This document shows, one piece after another, positions 46,700-58,611 of a DNA stretch of 64,000 bases (position 1 is the stretch's first letter; every line of letters begins with the position of its first letter). The position numbers were made by a program, and so were the translations under genes. Under the pieces are notes generated by a model that ran no database searches, had not been told where the DNA came from, and saw only the letters and a program-made list of their open reading frames with translations. Origin of the DNA: Voacanga thouarsii (taxonomy: Eukaryota > Streptophyta > Magnoliopsida > Gentianales > Apocynaceae). Where the stretch lies: assembly GCA_026120185.1 (NCBI GenBank), contig JANUWF010001617.1, positions 806,001-870,000 of the forward strand. Direction: 5' to 3'.

Positions 46700-47486
46700 A
46701 TTTGAACAATTACATATAGTCCCTAATTATTATATTTAGGTCATTATTAATTTATTTAATTAATATATAATATTATTTATGATATTTAATAACAAATATT
46801 TATTGTCTTATTAAAGTAATTAACTATTTATTTTCATGATTATCATTTATTTATTTATTTGATTATTTATTTATTTATTTATACATCTATTTATTTAAAT
46901 ATTTAATTACCTAAATAGTTTTTTATTTATGTATTCCTGTATTATTATGGCATCGTTAGTTTTTTTTTTTTTTTTGATGATTTATTTATTCATAAATTTA
47001 TTATTTTAATTATTAGTGCATAGTTCATTACTATTATATTTAATTAATATAATATAATTATTATACTATTTTTTAAAAAATATATATATTTAAATTAAAA
47101 TTATTATTTAGTATTTATAATTATCATTTATTATTGTTAAAGTTATTATATTGAGGTCATTATTAATTTATTTAGTTAGTACATAATATTATTTATGATA
47201 TTTATTAACAATATTTATTGTCTTATTAGAGTAATTAATTATTTATTTGCATGATTATCATTTATTTATTTGATTATTTATTTATTTGTCTATTTAATTA
47301 AATATTTAATTACTTAAATAGTTTTTTATTTATCTGTTTATTTAGGGATACTTTAATTTTTGAATAGTTATTTATTTGATCGTGACATACTTTAATTTTT
47401 GAATAGAAAATTCATGCGCAATAGATCTAGACGCAATGTCATTAGAAGAACTTGTAAGACTACGGTTATATTGAAATTGTAAAATT
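45409..47486 (+). repeat. AT-rich, intron-like tract with a ~414-bp tandem repeat
   Basis: About 2 kb of very AT-rich DNA. A unit containing AGGTCATTATTAATTTATTTA recurs at about 46326, 46739 and 47155 (spacing about 413 and 416 bp). Each copy continues TATTATTTATGATA, TTTATTGTCTTATTA and TATTTAATTACxTAAATAGTT. (TA)n tracts lie at about 46232 and 46666. No coding frame. Confidence 0.7.
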
Positions 47487-50222
47487 ATGCGCACGGCACA
47501 TGGCCATTTTTTTAATTGTCCTTATCGCAAGGCATTAATTGTTAGAAATTGGGTTAATTTTGGCGGGCTAGTCAACAAAATATGTGCCATTCGAGGTTTG
47601 GACACGTCTACTGTAAAGTTACAAATCACAATGAGGGAGAACATTGTTACTGGTACTGGGACAAGGTCTACAACCGCTACTATAACGGATGATGATGATA
47701 TGAAAAATTTGTGGTATTATGCATCTACCTTAAGGGGACAACCAATAGATCTGCATGTTCATCATGAGATCGTCCATTTTCCGAATGCAATAGCTACAGA
47801 TATTTCAGAGCACAACATCCCAACTCCTGTCACTGAATTGTTCACTGCATTACTTAACTCAACTGTTCCTGTCAACATGCCTAACTTCAACTTAAATTTT
47901 CCAACCCCTGTAACCAACGATCCTCCACATATCAGAAATGATACTTTTTAATCCCTTTTCAATACATCAATTTTGGATGCACAAGTTGTTGGACCGAGCA
48001 ATCAATACTTTTCAGCTTCTACTGAATTTGCCATACCTCAATCTCATGACCACATTCAATCCCTCCAAGCACAGACGAGCCAGCAATTATTTTCAACGGC
48101 TGAAATTGGTGTTCCATTAGATATAACCCCAGTTGATGATTGGGTAGCTCGAGAGCCTAGTTGGGTCGGTGTTCCGGAAGCGATTGTGGATGGGTTAGGA
48201 CCTACATCAGACGTTGATGGGCCCACTGCGGATGAGTCACTAGACGAGGACGGGGGGGATGGCAATGACGACGCAGATATTCCCGATCCTTCTGTATTGC
48301 AACAGCCTGCTAATAGGTCATCTGAACCGATCCGCTTGTACGATCCACTGTATTCAATATATCTTGATCGGTTAGATACTTCGCAAGAGCTGAAAAACGA
48401 AACTGGTGGATTGGGGCCGAATACGGGGATGGATTTATGGTCGGAATCCAATAGTGACTTAAGGGTTGGTATGTGGTTCAGGGATAAGAATGAATTGCTT
48501 GGGCTATTCGATCGTGGTCTGTTAGAATGGGTCGTGAGTTTACTATGGTGGAAAGCAAGAGTTCATACTGGGTTGCCGAGTGTAAAAATTCAACTCCAGA
48601 GCATCCATGTTATCGGTGTATCCGTGCACGGAAAAAGAAATGTTCTGGCTTGTGGCAAATTAGTCGATGGCATGATGATCACATTTGTTTGGTCCGAACA
48701 GTCGACGGGAACCACCGAAACATGAGTGCGAAATTCATGGCGAGGCACATCTTACATTTGATTTATGATAATTCAGAGATTAAAGTCAGTGAAATAAATA
48801 GTCATATTCATAACACATTGTACTTCACCCCATCATACAGGAAATGATGGAACGCACGCAAGAATGCTATTGAGGAGATCTACGGGGACTGGCCATCTTC
48901 ATGCGCACAGCTACCACCATATATGCAAGCCTTACAAGATACGAATCCTGGTACCGTCGTGGCGTGACACTTCTTGCCTATGGATAGCAATGGGGCCAAA
49001 ACTTTTAGATATGTTTTTTGGGCGTTCGGACCCTGTATTGATGCATTTACTCACATGAAACCGGTGGTCAACGTTGACGGGACATTTTTGAGGGGTATAT
49101 ACAGGGGAAAACTTTTAACAGCGGCGGGTCAAGATGCCAATAATCATATATTATCTCTTGCATTTGCAGACGTTGACGAAGAAACTAATGACAGTTGGGG
49201 GTGGTTTTTGATCTTGTTAAGAGAACATGTGCTAAAGGATCGAAAAGTTTGTTTAATATCTGACAGACACATTGGGATTGTGAATGCAGTTCATCGACTA
49301 CCCCTCTGGCAAGAGCCAATGGCTATACATAGATTTTGTCTTAGGCATATTCGGAGTAACTTTAATTCAAATTTCAAAACGCATGAGTTAAAGAAGTTGA
49401 TGTACGCAGCCGGGGATCAAAGCAAAAAGCGAAAATTTTTTAGGATTATGGAAGAAATTAATTTGCTAAACCCCCAAGCAAAGGCATAGTTGGATTTGAT
49501 TCCAAAAGAGCAATGGACGCTTGCTTATGACGGTGGGCATCGGTGTGGTAACATGACAACCAATCTAGCAGAATCTTTCAACAGTGTCGTAAAGGACATA
49601 CGTGCACTACCCATCAAAGTAATAATTGAGTCTTCCTTCAAAAAAAATAGTGAAGTATTTCAATGACCATAGACAGGAGGCTAATCATGGGCGATATCAC
49701 TTTCCTTCTAGGATATGGGCCAAATTTGTGAAGAATGAGTCGAAAGGAAGAACACACCGTATACTGGCTTTTAACCGAGATCGTGAGATTTTTAATATTG
49801 TGTCACCGCATCGTGAGCACGGGAAAGGAAATAACTCGTACGAGGTTGATATTGGGGCCAGGATGTGCAGCTGTTGCAAATGAGAAATTTATGGAATACC
49901 TTGTTCGCACGCGTTTGCAGCATGTCATCAATTGGGGTTGAATCCTAGAGATTTAGTGTCATCAGAAAATACGACACTATCATATAGGATGACTTATACA
50001 GCACAGTTTAGGCCCATTCCACACAAGGATTATTGGCATAATCCTGGCTTTAGCGTGGCCCCGTTTGCCCACCGTTTCAAGAATCGTCAAAGGGGTAGAT
50101 TGCGGACGTCACGTATTCGGAATGAGATGGATGAACGTAATCTCGATTCACCACCTCATTGCGGCGCCTGTCATCGTAGCGGACACAATAGGAGAAATTG
50201 CACACACGGCTCTGTACAATGA
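47487..50222 (+). pseudogene. MURA-like MULE transposase, disrupted
   Basis: The N-terminal domain is at 47487-47950. The MuDR DNA-binding domain spans about 48455-48740 (LRVGMWFRDKNELL, then REFTMVESKSSYWVAECKNS, C and H residues to WHDDHIC). The DDE domain spans 48974-49600, with Asp in VVNVDGTFL, Asp in LISDRHIGI and Glu in NLAESFNSV. A SWIM finger is at about 49845-49925 (CSCC ... CSHAF). The C-terminal CCHC knuckle is CGACHRSGHNRRNC. Lesions: frameshifts near 47950, 48510 and 49640; stops near 48844, 48965, 49487 and 49880. All catalytic residues can be located, but the protein cannot be made. Full length would be about 850-900 residues, normal for this class. Confidence 0.9.
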
Positions 50223-50442
50223 ATGCGACATCTAGTTAAGTTTTATATTTAGATAGCTAAATTTATTTAGATATATTGCTTATTTGTAAACTTAATTTTT
50301 AATATTTGTTATACATCTTGCATTAAATTATTTATCTTCACTTTTGTGTTTATTTTTTTGTACTTAATTTGATGTTTGCTATACATCTTACTTTTGTGTT
50401 TATTTTTAATTTTCCTAAATCGATTCTATTAATTAGGATAGA

Positions 50443-52396
50443 ATGTATGAGCCTACTTCACACGGAGTGGATTCGGGTCCTATTATACCGGACGTGTTAA
50501 GATTGAAACACAAACACAGGTCGTCACATATTTGGGCAGGACAGTTATACAGCGACGTTTTAAATGCAAAGCATAATGATAGCATGTTCTGGGAGGCTCA
50601 ACCGTTCGATCATCATATTGAGCTGCTCATGGATATTGTCGATTTTGGTGGATTACGTCGTTTATGTTACATGCGCATCGACCATCCACTGATAACAGCA
50701 TTAGTGGAAAGATGGAGTCAGGAGACGCATACGTTTCACTTTGCAGTTGGAGAGGCTACCATCACCCTACAGGATATAGAGGTTCTCTTTGGATTACGTG
50801 TAGACGGTGATGTTATCTGTACCAGTCATTTCGTACATTCATCTGTAGAGTTAATTGACAAGTGTGACGAGCTTCTGGGATTTCGACCTACTCTAACGGA
50901 GCTTGACGAATATAGATTGAAGGTTATTTCGCTCAAGAGAGCATTGAGCCAGCCACTACCTGCAGATATGACGCCGGAGATGATAGGGCAGTATACACGG
51001 TGTCGTATTATGTAACTTATCGGAGGCTTTCTATTCTTAGACAAGTCCGGCAACAGAGTACATCTGCACTTTCTTAAACACATTCGTGATTTAAAAGTAT
51101 CTGGCATCCTTAGTTGGGGAAATGCACGTTGGCTCATCTGTACCGTTGTCTGTGCAACGCTACGTCCTACAGAGCACACACCATCAGTGGCCCATTATTG
51201 TTGGTTCAGGTATGGAACGCACATTTTTTAAAAATCTAATTAGTATTATAAATTAATAATAAATGTAATTTTTTCTTAAGAATTGGTTGTTTATGTTGAA
51301 ATAGTTGTGGGTTTGGGAAAGTATCCCTACTATCAGACCGAGTAGAGTTCGTCCGGTTGAGAATGTTGATCCTCATGCCCTGAGAGGATCAGCATGGGAA
51401 GGACCGTTATAGCTTGCACGTACCCCGACACATGTGCTTCTTACCTATAGGGATCAGTTAGATAGAATGCAGCATGATCATATAAGTCTCACTTCAACCA
51501 ATTTGCTTTCAATTCTAATTTTAAATTCGCTATTTATTATTGATACTGACAATTTGCCTTTATACAGTTTATCTAGCAGCTTTATGATGAGCACATATTG
51601 GCTATCTTACCCCCATATTGCACCCATGGACGACACATTTGGGCATCTATTACATCCCTAATTTGTTGGGAAACAATCGTCTAGATAGAGTCATGCGGCA
51701 GTTTGGATTTGTACAGACTATACCTGCTGCAGTTGACACCGGTGACAATTTACATGACCGTGATATGAGAACTACCGGTGCAAGGTGGCCCGAGATAGAT
51801 TCAATACATCTCGCGAATTGGGTTAATCGGCATGAAACAGTTCTTCTTGGACAACATAGTTACGATCAGAATATAGTCTCGCCTGATTATGCAGCGTGGT
51901 ATTGGACTCACACCAGGCGACTAATTGGTAATCCGGTTATAACGCAACCTAATCCTTCGGGCTACCAATTGAGCGGTGGGGCGACAGAAGTATTGGTATG
52001 TAAATTTTCTTACATAATATTATAAAATATATAATTTACATTAAAATAATTTATTGACATTTCGAAATACATATATAGGCTGATTCGATGCATCGGATAT
52101 TGTACCTGGACAATGAAGGCTATCAAAATGCGGATGCTGCCAGTAGACAGGTGTTTGCATCAATAACAGATCTCGCTATGCGTTCGTTGATCGCCGCTGG
52201 TGAGACAAGTCGTCTGAACCACCCGCCTTATGAGCCAGCTAGACGAAGTTACACTGCTCAACCGATATCTCCGATCCCGCAAGAAGTCAATCGCAGAGTT
52301 CCACCGATGCGGAGAGGGGGTAGACGGGCACGCAGACGTGGCGTACCTGATATTCCTATGCAGGATCACTACTACCAGTACACGATTATGAACTAG
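50443..52396 (+). pseudogene. Plant mobile domain (PMD, MAIN-like) gene of the MULE, disrupted
   Basis: 50443-51015 encodes the PMD N-terminal half (LRLKHKHRSSHIW, MRIDHPLITALVERW, FHFAVGEATITLQDIEVLFGLRVDG). Text continues past a TAA at 51013 (LIGGFLFLDKSGNRVHLHFL) to a donor near 51207. It resumes at about 51307 with WVWESIPTIRPSR, and at about 51569-52000 with the C-terminal part (LYDEHILAILPPYC, then ARWPEIDSIHLANWVNRHE). 52080-52396 is a basic tail ending YTIMN. PMD proteins are plant-specific, carried by MULE and gypsy elements, and have host relatives such as MAIN that act in genome maintenance and silencing. Stops at 51013 and about 51409, a frameshift near 51620 and a weakened splice donor near 51480 disable it. 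Confidence 0.88.
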
Positions 52397-53688
52397 GTGA
52401 TCCTGCAGAAGTTGAAGATAGACAAGCTGATTTTATTACTCCACAGCACCTAATCTTCGATACTAGATACTTATCTTCAGCTGATGATTTTGATGCCGGC
52501 CCTTCTTCTGGACGGTCTCAGATACGACACAAACATTCTATAGATATTCCCGATCCATCTCACCGTTATGAGTAAGGTACAATACAACCGGAAGAGCCAC
52601 CTGAAGAATAACAACAGTAGCCTCGGAGATGAGTTCAACCTCCAAGGAACCGTCGAGGATTTCATTGTGGAACTAGCTTTCATCATTTTTTTTAGATTAT
52701 TTCATGTGTAATAAATTTTATTATTTGTAATATTAAAGACAAATATTGAGATTGTAAATTTTTTAAATGATTTCTTTAGAATTTTAATATTTCACACATT
52801 ATCTGAATTCAGTTAATTTATAAATTATTTCGATTATGAAATGTAAGGGGATTGCGAAATTTAGATAATTGATATTTAATTAAATAGTTGACACTATAAT
52901 TTTAGTATATTTAGATATATATATATATATATATAAAATTAACTGTAGTAAAAATACAGATATTACTTGTTATGATCATATTTAAATTAATAAAATTTAT
53001 TTATTTATTAATTATTTAAATTTATTTATACAAGTCTTTATATATTTTGTATTATTTAAAGGTATTATTTTCTTTTACAATAGAGAAAAATTTACAAAAA
53101 AAAAATATAATGAACGGATGATTGTAGTAGAGATTTTAAATTCAATAGAAAATAAATAAGAGGAGCAAGTCACAAAAAATGATAAACTAGTTCCAATAAA
53201 AAAAAAAGAAGATATTTTTAGTATATTAAAATTTTTATAATTTTTTTAATGAATACTTAAATATTATAAATTAAAAATATGAATAAAAATTTATTTCAAA
53301 ATATGTACATATAAATAAAATTAATTATAGTAAAAATATGTATATTACTTGTAATGATTAAATTTAAATTATTAATTTTTATTTTATATTAATTTCTTTT
53401 ACAATAGAAAAAAGGAAATTGAAAAAGAAAAAACATATTTTGTTGTAAAAAGTGAGGGAAAAAATGACTAAAAAAAATTCTGCAGTTTGTGTGGAGTACA
53501 AGTAAAAAAAAAATCAATGCATGAATGTCACAAATGTTGTTCTAGGATTGTCGCGAGGTTGCATGAATCTCGCAAATACTTTTTGTGAAGTTTTCATGCA
53601 TTCCGCAATCTACATTTACAATGTGCATTAAATGCACCTCAAATTCCGTGAAAATTAATGACAATTCTGCAAAAACTATATCCAAAAA
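52397..53688. other. 3' non-coding part of the MULE
   Basis: AT-rich with no frame above noise. 52400-52680 still reads as a degraded Pro/Ser/Glu-rich PMD tail with stops. 53530-53690 carries TCTCGCAA/TTGCGAGG-type subterminal repeats. Confidence 0.5.
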
Positions 53689-53787
53689 CCTCGCATTCTG
53701 TGAATGCGAGGTACCCCCACTGTGATGCCGGCTCCCTTCTCAAATGGTCTTCCAGTGAATTTTCGCACCAATTCAGTCAAAACCCCC
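53689..53787. repeat. Right terminal inverted repeat of the MULE
   Basis: Reverse complement matches 44773-44878. The palindrome at its inner edge (53690-53712) is better preserved than in the left copy. Confidence 0.9.
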
Positions 53788-53796
53788 GTTTCCAAC

Positions 53797-53908
53797 TAGC
53801 CTCCTTATCCTTTATCCTTTAGGTCTGCCAATCTATTGACATAGTCTTGGTTCACGAATGGTTCAGGTACTGTTTTACGTGCTTTTGTGTCAAACTCGAG
53901 AGTCCAAA
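53797..53908 (-). repeat. 5' LTR of gypsy element 2, outer part
   Basis: Aligns with 39437-39543 of the left LTR (AACTAGCCTCC..., TTTAGGT..., ATGGTTCAGG..., GTGTCAAAC). This is where transposon DNA ends on the side of the PILS gene. Confidence 0.75.
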
Positions 53909-54298
53909 AAGGAGGCACCAGTCTGCACCCGAAGACAGAAAAATGCATTTTTTTTAGGACCTTAAGTTGAGCTACCTACCACTTGAGTTATGATTTGCAC
54001 TCCTTGTCATGACTTCCACAAGATGATGAAATGTAAATTAGAGCTGTAGATGATAGATATCATCTTCTTGCATTCCTTTTCTGCAACAGTGAAAGTAATA
54101 ATGCATCATTTAAAGTCTACCTCTAGTGTCATTTCCTATATACTGCTAATAAACATTTATTTCATAGGCAGTACTCAATGTTAGAAACCCCCTTGTATAG
54201 CCGTGAAGAATAATTTGCATATTACCTGTTAAAAGATTTGTGTTAAACTTGTTCTTTGGCAGGACACAAGTAGTGGAACTCACCGCAGAGATTTCAAG
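53909..54298 (+). promoter_or_regulatory. Remaining upstream DNA and 5' untranslated region of the PILS gene
   Basis: The only non-transposon DNA before the PILS start. A splice acceptor (TTCTTTGGCAG, ending 54262) leaves a 36-nt untranslated stretch before the ATG. Its donor and first exon are not identified and might lie within 53909-54240. There is no clear TATA box. Confidence 0.4.
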
Positions 54299-57200
54299 AT
54301 GCAATTTCTAGAGTTGTTCGTTGTGGCGCTTATGCCTGTTTTGAAAACACTAATAATAACCGCTATTGGCTTATTTCTTGCACTGGAAAGGGTGGATATC
54401 TTGGGTCACACAGCAAGACAGAATTTGAATAATGTAAGTCATAACCTCAATCTACTTGACCATTTTTCAATGATATTGGAAGAAGTTTACATGATGTTAC
54501 ATTTCACTTGAGTTGAAGCTGACAAAAGTTTTGGTGCAATTGCAGATGGAATCATTCCCTTATTTTCAATATTAATCTTCTTGTTTATTCTATATTAATT
54601 TTATAGTCATTAGTATGTAGCTAGCGTTGAGAATCTGACAAGATTACATTTGATGATTTCGAGCAGCTTGTGTTCTTCGTATTCATTCCTGCTCTCGGGC
54701 TTAGCAGCCTTGCTAACGCAATTACACTGAGCAGCCTAACACAATTGTGCGGTCAATTCCGCTCTTCCAGTTTACACATTTTACTTTGAATTACACCTTG
54801 TTTTAGAGGTTTGGCTGGGCAATACCAGCTTTATTCTAAGAGAAGGACATGTGATTATTAAGCTTTTGTTTAGTAATTCCCCTCTGTAACTTTAGTTTCT
54901 CCTTTGTAGATGGTTCATGCCAGTCAACATTTTTCTCACATTTATGATCGGTTCAGCACTCGGTTGGATACTTGCTAAAATCACCAGAACTCCTCATCAT
55001 TTGCACGGCCTTGTTATTGGCTGCTGTTCAGCAGGTTATAAAATATTAAAAAAGCTTCAGTTTGCAGCTAATATGATCACATAAAAGAGCTATGAATATG
55101 CATATCTTGATGGAAACAAAGTGTTTTCCAACTACAATCCAAGACCTTGAGCTCAGAGATACATTGTTTCTGTGAACTGTTTAGGAAGAGAAATGTAAAA
55201 TCAAAACTACAATCCAAGGCCTTGAACTCACATACATGGTTTCTGTGGATCTGGCTATTATATTTTCCATATTCAAAGGAAAAATACCAGAAAGGAGGGA
55301 AGATTAAAAAAAAAATGAAAAAGTGAAGGTGATGACTCTGCTTAACTAGGTTAGCTGCCTATAGAGTTGGAATGTTCATATAGTAATCTTATATCGTTTG
55401 ATTTTTCTCCAATTTACAAGGTTATGTTCTGCAAACGCCTGATAAAAATTTGAAGTTCTTGGACTTATCCATAGGTAATTTGGGAAACTTGCTTCTCATC
55501 ATCCTCCCAGCTCTCTGTAAGGAATCAAATAGTCCATTTGGAGATGCACCTACCTGTTCTACAAGAGGAGAGGCTTATGCAGCCCTCTCTATGACTGTAA
55601 ATTTCTACCATTTTTGTTATTACTACTGCCATATAAAATCTTATTCTGATTCATTAGCACTCATTCATTCTTTCATTTCTATTGTATTGATGCAGATTGA
55701 GGCTGTCTTTATATGGACATATGTATACAACGTAATAAGAGTGTTTATAGTTCAAAGTAAACCCAAATGTAATCTCAGTCATTCTGGTCATGGTTCAAAA
55801 ATAGTGTCAGATAGCAGCACGGAAATATTACTTTCAAAGGATAGCTCAAACTCTGTGGATAATGAATCTCAAACTGCGCCTCTTCTTGGTTTTGAGGAAG
55901 ATGAGAAGGTTATCCTTTACTGTATTACTCAGTCAAATGAGAACTTGATCTTTCATAGCAGGATATGCTTCATGCTTTAGATAGAGGCCTCTCTCTCGCA
56001 TCATTTTTATTTCTTAGTTTACTAATGTTCCTTACAGGAATCTTTTAGGAAGAAAATCAAGCGGCATCTCAAAGCTTTGGCAGAAAGGATGAACCTAAAA
56101 GCTCTATTTGCCCCTCCAACCATAGCAATGGTAAGCATATGATCAATGGGTTGTTTTGTACGTTTGTTGCCAAAAAGCATTCAATCAAGGTAAAGAGTTA
56201 ACTCTAGCAGGACCGCTGAGAGTATGTTCCATCACTCACAATTTGCAAATATGATTTAACTCCAAGAATGTACACTAATCAATGTAAAGCATTTTGTAAA
56301 TTTTTTTTTTCACTGTTTGTGGTAAATGAAAGATGCAAAGGTTTTCTTAAAGAGCAGTAACTGTTAAAATATTTGGATTCACACGGCTAAAATTGTCTAG
56401 TTACTTTTGTTCTTTCTTTTCGCAGATAGTAGGTCTCAGCGTTGGTGCAATCTCTCCCTTAAGGAAGCTATTTATTGGTGATGATGCTGCTCTTCGTGTG
56501 ATTGATAGCTCTGCTTCCATGCTAGGGTAAGATCCTGAAACAGCCTCCAATTTAGCACTGATTGTTTCCCCTTGGTTGATTTGTGTGAACCACGAAAATG
56601 ACTATTTAAAATATCACAGGGATGCAGCAATACCAGCCATCACCCTCACCGTGGGAGCAAATCTTCTTAAAGGTACTACTACACTAATTTCAAAGTTTTC
56701 CCAGTATGAGTAGTTTTGCAAAGTGTAAACAGATAATAATCTAGTTTTCAAATTTCATTCTTTCCATAATTTTCTGTTCCAGGTATCAAGAGATCAGGTG
56801 TTGGCATCTGTTTGGTTATAGGGGTTCAGGTAGTCCGGTATATTGCACTGCCTCTGCTGGGGATTCTCATTGTTAAAGGTGCTCATCATATTGGATTGGT
56901 GGGATCAGATTCATTATATCAGTTTGTGCTCCTCCTGCAATATGCACTTCCATCTGCAATGACCATAGGTAATGATTTCAATGTAATCTTGCATTTTCTT
57001 GCATCTCTAAACTCTTGTACTTGTTCTGGAAACTGAGATGCAAGTCCTGGATTCTGCATATCTCCCAATGAAGCATAACATCTCACAAAATCTGAAATCC
57101 ATGAACCCTACTGTCAAAGAGGCTTTGGGGTTCTTGAATTAATAGGATCCATTGTCAAAGATGTCCTCAAGCAATCAACATTTAACGAGTTGTTTTCATG

Positions 57201-57345
57201 CTCTCTTCTTTGTATTTTAGGTACAATAACACAGTTATTTGAAGTTGGTGAAAGTGAATGTTCTGCCATAATGCTATGGAATTATGCAGTGGCCGCAGTG
57301 GCACTTACTCTTTGGACTACTTACTTCTTGTGGATTGTGTCTTGA
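54299..57345 (+). CDS. PILS: PIN-LIKES auxin transport facilitator, PILS1/3/4 clade
   Basis: Ten exons with GT-AG introns that keep phase: 54299-54433, 54667-54746, 54910-55034, 55475-55596, 55696-55908, 56038-56130, 56426-56526, 56620-56672, 56783-56968, 57221-57345. They total 1233 nt, 410 residues, normal for PILS, with no internal stop. The N-terminal membrane block is FLELFVVALMPVLKTLIITAI, followed by LANAITL and WFMPVNIF. The conserved AGNLGNLLLIILPALCKE lies at about residue 113. A hydrophilic loop (about 160-245, Ser-rich, APLLGFEEDEK) comes next, then the C-terminal membrane half with YQFVLLLQYALPSAMT and TQLFEVGESECS. PILS proteins sit in the ER membrane and hold back auxin from nuclear signalling. 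The start follows a splice acceptor at 54262, so a 5' untranslated intron is likely. Transposon DNA ends about 390 bp upstream. It looks functional. Confidence 0.93.
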
Positions 57346-57865
57346 GATTACTTAAAGGTAGAGGGAAAAAGTGCATAGAGAACATGCTAGCAGTTCACTG
57401 GATACTCTACTTCAGTGATTTCAAGTTTATTTGGATTTAAAGTTTTTATAGTTAAGATAAATTGTATGATTGCGTAGGCTGCCTATTGTTTTTCTTTATT
57501 AATAATTGAATGCATCTGCATGAATGGAAAATGTATAATACACAGAAGTCTTTTCCACTCTCTTAGTAATTTTGAATCAATATCATATCATATGATCATG
57601 TAATAAAGTGCTATTTAAATAATAATTTAATAATTAAATACTTAGTTTATACTATGAGAAATTAAATTGATATTTGACTGTATAAAAAAAATAGTCTAGC
57701 TAAATCTTTAAATTCCTTGAAGAACAAAACTAAAAAGTCAATTCAAGAATAAGGGTGTGTTTATATACCTATTCTTCTGAAAAAAAAATACCGTATTAGG
57801 CTTTTTTTTGGGGGGATAGCAAATAACTTTATTTGTCAAATATTAACAGTTTTTTTATTCACTTA
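57346..57865. other. 3' flank of the PILS gene
   Basis: Untranslated and intergenic DNA. AATAATTGAATG at about 57501-57512 could serve for polyadenylation. Nothing coding. Confidence 0.4.
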
Positions 57866-58611
57866 GGTATGTTTGGAATAAGGGAAATGAGAGGAGAGAA
57901 AAGGAGCGTAGCTAGAGAGAAACGTAAGAAGATGAGAGAGAAGGAGAAGATTGGATTTTTTTTTTTTTTTGCGTGTTTGAATAATTAATAGAAGGAAATG
58001 GATGAATAAGATATTAATTTACATCTTTATCTATGTTTTGATAGTAGTATAAATATTTAAATAGAGAAATTTTAGTTAATATAAAAAAAAAAATCAACAA
58101 GATTGATTGCTTTTCCCCTTTTTTTTTTGGACGAAAACTAATTTAGATATTTTTAACTTGAGTATATTCAATTGGGGTAAAAAGAGAGAGAAAAATGAAA
58201 GGAAACATAAATTTGAATGCAAATAAATGATTTACATTATTTAGTTAAAAATGAAATATTGAAAAAAAGTAAATTAGAAGGATTCCTTCCACATCTAAAA
58301 AAGTATTCGGTTCAAATTTAAACCGATTGATATATAAATCAAAATAATATTTATTTTTTATTTTTTTTCCATTCTAACTAAACAAAACATAATTAAATTA
58401 TATTTAATCCTTCCATAGACCTAAAAGTTCCCTCTCTTCCCTATCTCCCACACTCTCCTTGTTTGTGATTTGTGGACCAAAACATAGAGTAAATCTAATC
58501 TTTCAATTCTCCTCCTTTTCCTTTCCCTCATTTTCATAAAAATCAATCAAAATGCCCACAATTGTTTCTTGTCCTTTCCTTTCCTTGTAGATCCTTCAAT
58601 TCAAACATACC
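57866..58611. mobile_element. Possible MITE
   Basis: The ends read GGTATGTTTGGAATAAGGGA and, reverse complemented, GGTATGTTTGAATTGAAGGA, a 20-bp imperfect inverted repeat. Next to it are TTA on the left and ATTA on the right, compatible with a TTA target duplication offset by one base. About 746 bp, non-coding, rich in GAGAGAAAAGG/CCTTTTCCTTTCCC text. Confidence 0.5.

Larger units (their letters stand above)
44773..53787 (+). mobile_element. Mutator-like element (MULE) with MURA-like and PMD genes
   Basis: 9.0 kb with terminal inverted repeats of about 100 bp (44773-44878 and 53689-53787) beginning GGGATTTTGACCGAATTGG and GGGGGTTTTGACTGAATTGG. It is flanked by a 9-bp target duplication with 7 of 9 matches (CATTCCAAC and GTTTCCAAC). 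The flanking DNA is continuous with the uninterrupted gypsy LTR at 39543, which proves the insertion. Inside, on the plus strand, lie a transposase pseudogene and a plant mobile domain gene, arranged head to tail. Confidence 0.92.
37093..53908 (-). mobile_element. Ty3/gypsy element 2, with nested insertions in both LTRs
   Basis: Left LTR 37093-39543 and right LTR 43983-44772 plus 53797-53908 are homologous once the inserted DNA is removed (about 0.9 kb each). Between them the minus strand carries gag (about 42798-43720), RT (about 41500-42100) and integrase (about 40215-40510), all broken. Next to the right LTR the minus strand reads AAGTATGGTATCAAAGCA, an initiator-Met primer-binding site. 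The left LTR contains a TRIM-like insert at 37717-39220 and the right LTR is split by the MULE at 44773-53787. LTR outer ends are accurate to about 20 bp. Confidence 0.85.

Noticed and set aside
46255..47345. The repeated AT-rich units as a CRISPR-like or centromeric satellite array
   Set aside because: Only three diverged copies inside a single MULE, with no spacer pattern.
47938..48451. Additional frames overlapping the MURA N-terminal region
   Set aside because: Shadows of the transposase frame; no independent domain or codon support.
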